Source: an uncultured Bacteroidota bacterium
GTDB taxonomy: Bacteria; Bacteroidota; Bacteroidia; UKL13-3
Assembly: GCA_903898215.1 (NCBI GenBank)
Contig: CAIUEQ010000317.1
Location: 1-8,931 of the forward strand
Length of the DNA: 8,931 nt
Reading direction: 5' to 3'
The notes below the pieces were generated by a model. That model had not been told where the DNA came from. It saw only the letters and a program-made list of their open reading frames with translations, and did not search any database. The translations under genes were made by a program, and so were the position numbers. Shown here in pieces: positions 7,223-8,931 of the stretch; the first letter of the stretch is position 1; every line of letters begins with the position of its first letter.

Positions 7223-7930
7223 ATGAAAAATATATTCCAACTAAATAAAAAAATGTTTCATAAATCTATTATCACACTTTTTATTTTGTTTTTTGCCATT
7301 AGCAAACCATATGTTACAAAGGCACAAAGTGTGGGTGTTACTTTTGGTGGAGTATATGAAATAATTAACAAATCAAGCATTATAGGGTATTATCAATTTG
7401 GTTATGTACACTCGTTTGGAAGCAGATTGTATTTAGGATTGGCATTCCAATTAGATAAAGAAACAAGTAAATATGATAATGAAAAAGCATTATTAGGAGA
7501 TAACGTTTATGGCTCCTATTATACAAATACATCCTACTGGGGAATTATTTATGATTGCAAATATTTTTTAAGTGAAATTGATGAAAGGCCTATAGGATTT
7601 TATATCGGTTCAAATTACCGATTTGGTAAATACAACAATAATATTTCATTTACCGAATTTTATGATAATGCAAATTATGCTAATCATTACCCGAACACAT
7701 ATAATGGTTTAAATAAATATCAAGACTATGCAAAAGGGGTTAGTTTAAATACTTTTGGGTTAAAGTTTGGGTTTCAAGCAGGTCCTTATTTTGATATTTA
7801 TTATGGTATAAATTTTAATCTGGCTTTGAATGCTGATGCACCTGAAATTTCAAAATTAACATCTTTTCAAACACCTGATGTGAGTGGCATTTCACATAGC
7901 TTCGGGATTGCAATTGGGTTGGGGAAATAA
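7223..7930 (+). CDS. Predicted outer-membrane beta-barrel protein, second of a tandem pair
   Basis: A 235-residue exported protein, paralogous to the gene 13 nt upstream. Shared blocks include GYVHSFGSRLYLG (60-72), YWGIIYDCKYFLSEID (105-120), GFYIGSNYRFGK (125-136) and LKFGFQAGPYFD (180-191). The signal peptide ends at TKA before QS (residue 36). The ATG at 7223 gives a rather long n-region; an internal ATG at 7253 (Met11, MFHKSIITLF) is preceded by an A-rich tract and would give a more typical signal peptide, so the true start is uncertain by ten codons. The C-terminus is GIAIGLGK, lacking the terminal aromatic residue of its neighbour. The middle loop (about 140-172, Asn/Tyr-rich) is the most divergent part, as expected for a surface loop. 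Confidence 0.82.
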   Translation: MKNIFQLNKKMFHKSIITLFILFFAISKPYVTKAQSVGVTFGGVYEIINKSSIIGYYQFGYVHSFGSRLYLGLAFQLDKETSKYDNEKALLGDNVYGSYYTNTSYWGIIYDCKYFLSEIDERPIGFYIGSNYRFGKYNNNISFTEFYDNANYANHYPNTYNGLNKYQDYAKGVSLNTFGLKFGFQAGPYFDIYYGINFNLALNADAPEISKLTSFQTPDVSGISHSFGIAIGLGK

Positions 7931-7973
7931 TATTTTCCTACAATAATTCCTTTCAAATTGTTTACTTTGAATC

Positions 7974-8471
7974 ATGATTATTTCACTTATAGTTGCCACT
8001 GACGAAAAAAATGGAATAGGGAAAAACAACCAATTGCTTTGTCACCTTCCTGCCGACTTAAACTATTTTAAACAAACCACCACCGGGCATCATATTGTGA
8101 TGGGACGAAAAACATTTGAATCTGTTGGTCGCCCATTGCCAAACCGCACCAATATTATCATTTCACGTACACCAAAAACAATTGAAGGTTGTATAGTAAA
8201 GGAAAATATTGAAGAGGCAATTGCATTTGCAAAAGCAAATAACGAACACGAATTATTTATTACAGGAGGTGGAACAGTTTACGATCTCACGTTACAATTA
8301 GCCGACAGAATTTACATCACACAAATTCATCATACGTTTGATGCAGATACTTTTTTTCCGCATTTTGATAAACACGATTGGCAGGAAATAAAAAATGAAT
8401 TTCATCAAGCTGATGAAAAAAATAAATACGATTATTCCTTTATCGTTTATCAAAGAAAGATTGTGATGTAG
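7974..8471 (+). CDS. folA: Dihydrofolate reductase
   Basis: A cytoplasmic enzyme that reduces dihydrofolate to tetrahydrofolate with NADPH, and the target of trimethoprim. Its 165 residues are normal for the family. Visible signatures are the acidic catalytic residue Asp28 in LPADL (25-29), Phe32, MGRKTFES (43-50) for NADPH, GRPLPNR with Arg58 for the folate glutamate, TGGGTVY (97-103) and YITQIH (114-119). The odd point is the residue equivalent to E. coli Trp22: the usual LLWHLPADL reads LLCHLPADL here, with Cys23 encoded by TGT at 8040-8042, one base from TGG. The start at 7974 gives the canonical MIISLIVA first strand. The gene lies 43 nt after the barrel pair with no convincing terminator between, so it may be the last gene of that transcript. 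Confidence 0.95.
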   Translation: MIISLIVATDEKNGIGKNNQLLCHLPADLNYFKQTTTGHHIVMGRKTFESVGRPLPNRTNIIISRTPKTIEGCIVKENIEEAIAFAKANNEHELFITGGGTVYDLTLQLADRIYITQIHHTFDADTFFPHFDKHDWQEIKNEFHQADEKNKYDYSFIVYQRKIVM

Positions 8472-8564
8472 TGTTTTGTTATTGGTTGTTGTGTTGTTGG
8501 AAATATTAGGTATTTGATTTTTTTGTCTTATCAATCGGAGCCTATACATTGGTTTAAGAAGCGA

Positions 8565-8593
8565 TATACCTTGCAAATATTTTTATACCTTGC
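8565..8593. repeat. Pair of 10-bp direct repeats, 19-bp period
   Basis: TATACCTTGC occurs at 8565-8574 and again at 8584-8593, start to start 19 bp, close to two helical turns. A partial copy, ATACCTT, is at 8632-8638, and an inverted partial copy, AGGTAT, at 8508-8513. Regular spacing upstream of the Mrr-like gene fits a binding site for a dimeric regulator, but no regulator gene is in view. Confidence 0.5.
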
Positions 8594-8603
8594 TTAAGGT
8601 TTT
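8587..8603 (+). terminator. Weak candidate terminator after folA
   Basis: ACCTT (8587-8591) pairs with AAGGT (8596-8600) around GCTT and is followed by a run of only four T. A five-base stem with two GC pairs is weak for a rho-independent terminator, but it is the best hairpin I found between folA and the next gene. It overlaps the second direct repeat, so the symmetry may instead belong to a protein-binding site. Confidence 0.2.
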
Positions 8604-8731
8604 GAGCACTTGAAAAAAAATTGATAGCCAGATACCTTTAAATAAAAGGAAATGGATAAAGAAAAAACTGCTTTCTAAAGTGAGTTAGTTGAGATGTAAA
8701 CAGAGCACTAAATAATTATATAAACAAAAAT

Positions 8732-8931
8732 ATGAGTATAGAAATACCAAAATTTCACGAAACATTTATTCCAATTTTAGAAATCTTAAGCAAAGGTGAA
8801 GTTATTCATACCCGAGAACTACAAAGACTTGTAATTGAAAAATATTTTTCAAACTTATCCGAAGAACAATTAACAGAAAAAACAAAGACTGGTGAAATTC
8901 TAATAAATAATCGCATAGCTTGGGGAAAATC
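8732..8931 (+). CDS. mrr: Mrr-type restriction endonuclease, N-terminal part (runs off the window)
   Basis: Only the first 66 codons and two bases are present; the frame is open to the edge. The ATG at 8732 follows an A-rich leader (TAAACAAAAAT). The pattern is that of the Mrr N-terminal winged-helix domain: an opening Pro-Lys-Phe, a first helix (FIPILEILSKG, 12-22), a helix-turn-helix-like stretch HTRELQRLVIEKYF (26-39), a LSEEQL helix start (42-47), then GEILINNRIAWGK (54-66), equivalent to the G.....NR..WA segment of this family. In complete proteins (about 300 residues) a PD-(D/E)XK-type Mrr catalytic domain follows and cuts modified or foreign DNA; that part is outside the window, so nuclease activity cannot be confirmed. 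The gene may stand alone or belong to a restriction-modification or other defence locus to the right. Confidence 0.78.
   Translation, partial: MSIEIPKFHETFIPILEILSKGEVIHTRELQRLVIEKYFSNLSEEQLTEKTKTGEILINNRIAWGK

Larger units (their letters stand above)
8472..8731. other. Intergenic region between folA and the Mrr-like gene
   Basis: There are 260 bases with no credible gene. The left part belongs to a G/T-rich stretch with no C on the + strand from 8452 to 8526. The centre holds a 10-bp direct repeat (8565-8574 and 8584-8593) and a weak hairpin with a short T run. A short frame at 8652 (eight codons, MDKEKTAF) is too small to call. The promoter of the Mrr-like gene should lie here, but no exact TAnnTTTG box is visible near 8732. 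Confidence 0.6.

Noticed and set aside
7923..7938. GGAAA/TTTCC hairpin at the end of the second barrel gene as a terminator
   Set aside because: It is a five-base, mostly AT stem with no T run after it; too weak to call.
7962..7969. TTACTTTG as a -7 promoter box for folA
   Set aside because: It ends 4 nt before the start codon, so transcription would begin inside the gene, and no -33 TTG lies at the right distance.
8298..8576. Minus-strand open frame of 92 codons across the end of folA and the intergenic region
   Set aside because: Most of it is the complement of folA; the rest is low-complexity Asn/Thr from the C-free tract, and there is no promoter box in front.
8652..8678. Possible leader peptide MDKEKTAF upstream of the Mrr-like gene
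   Set aside because: Only eight codons; the AAAGGA motif is just 2 nt from the ATG, and there is no attenuator-like structure.

Overview
The window looks like chromosomal DNA from an AT-rich member of the Bacteroidota. Supporting signs are A-rich leaders with no clear Shine-Dalgarno in front of most genes, signal peptides ending in the phylum-typical AQ/SQ residues (VNAQQ, TKAQS, SFSQ), a split three-gene transhydrogenase, and secreted proteins of a style common in that phylum. The genus cannot be named from the sequence. All well-supported genes lie on the + strand.

Layout. (1) Positions 1-412 are very AT-rich and non-coding. At the extreme left edge there may be the first three codons of a divergent gene, with a Bacteroidota-like promoter box behind it. 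(2) Positions 413-3272 hold a tight three-gene operon, pntAA-pntAB-pntB. It encodes a complete proton-translocating NAD(P)+ transhydrogenase: the NAD(H)-binding domain I, the alpha part of membrane domain II, and the beta part of domain II joined to NADP(H)-binding domain III. The operon ends in a strong, symmetric rho-independent terminator enclosed by a second, nearly concentric inverted repeat. (3) Positions 3392-7930 hold four cell-envelope genes packed tightly (overlaps of 26 and 14 nt, then a 13-nt gap): a secreted protein of unknown function, a lipoprotein with a PEGA-like segment and a C-terminal HtrA-type serine protease domain without PDZ, and two paralogous predicted outer-membrane beta-barrel proteins. 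(4) folA (dihydrofolate reductase) follows 43 nt later, probably on the same transcript. Its active-site loop carries an unusual Trp-to-Cys change. (5) Positions 8472-8731 are intergenic, with a stretch lacking C, a 10-bp direct repeat at 19-bp spacing and a weak hairpin. (6) The window ends inside a gene whose first 66 codons match the N-terminal winged-helix domain of Mrr-type restriction endonucleases.

How the genes may work together. The pnt operon uses the proton gradient to make NADPH, and FolA consumes NADPH to make tetrahydrofolate, but nothing in the sequence shows co-regulation. The four envelope genes look like one transcription unit for exported products: a periplasmic or surface protein, a membrane-anchored protease and two barrels. 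A shared role is inference from gene packing only. I find no CRISPR array, tRNA, rRNA or insertion sequence. The candidates closest to something undescribed are the envelope protease cluster and the unfinished Mrr-like locus at the right edge.
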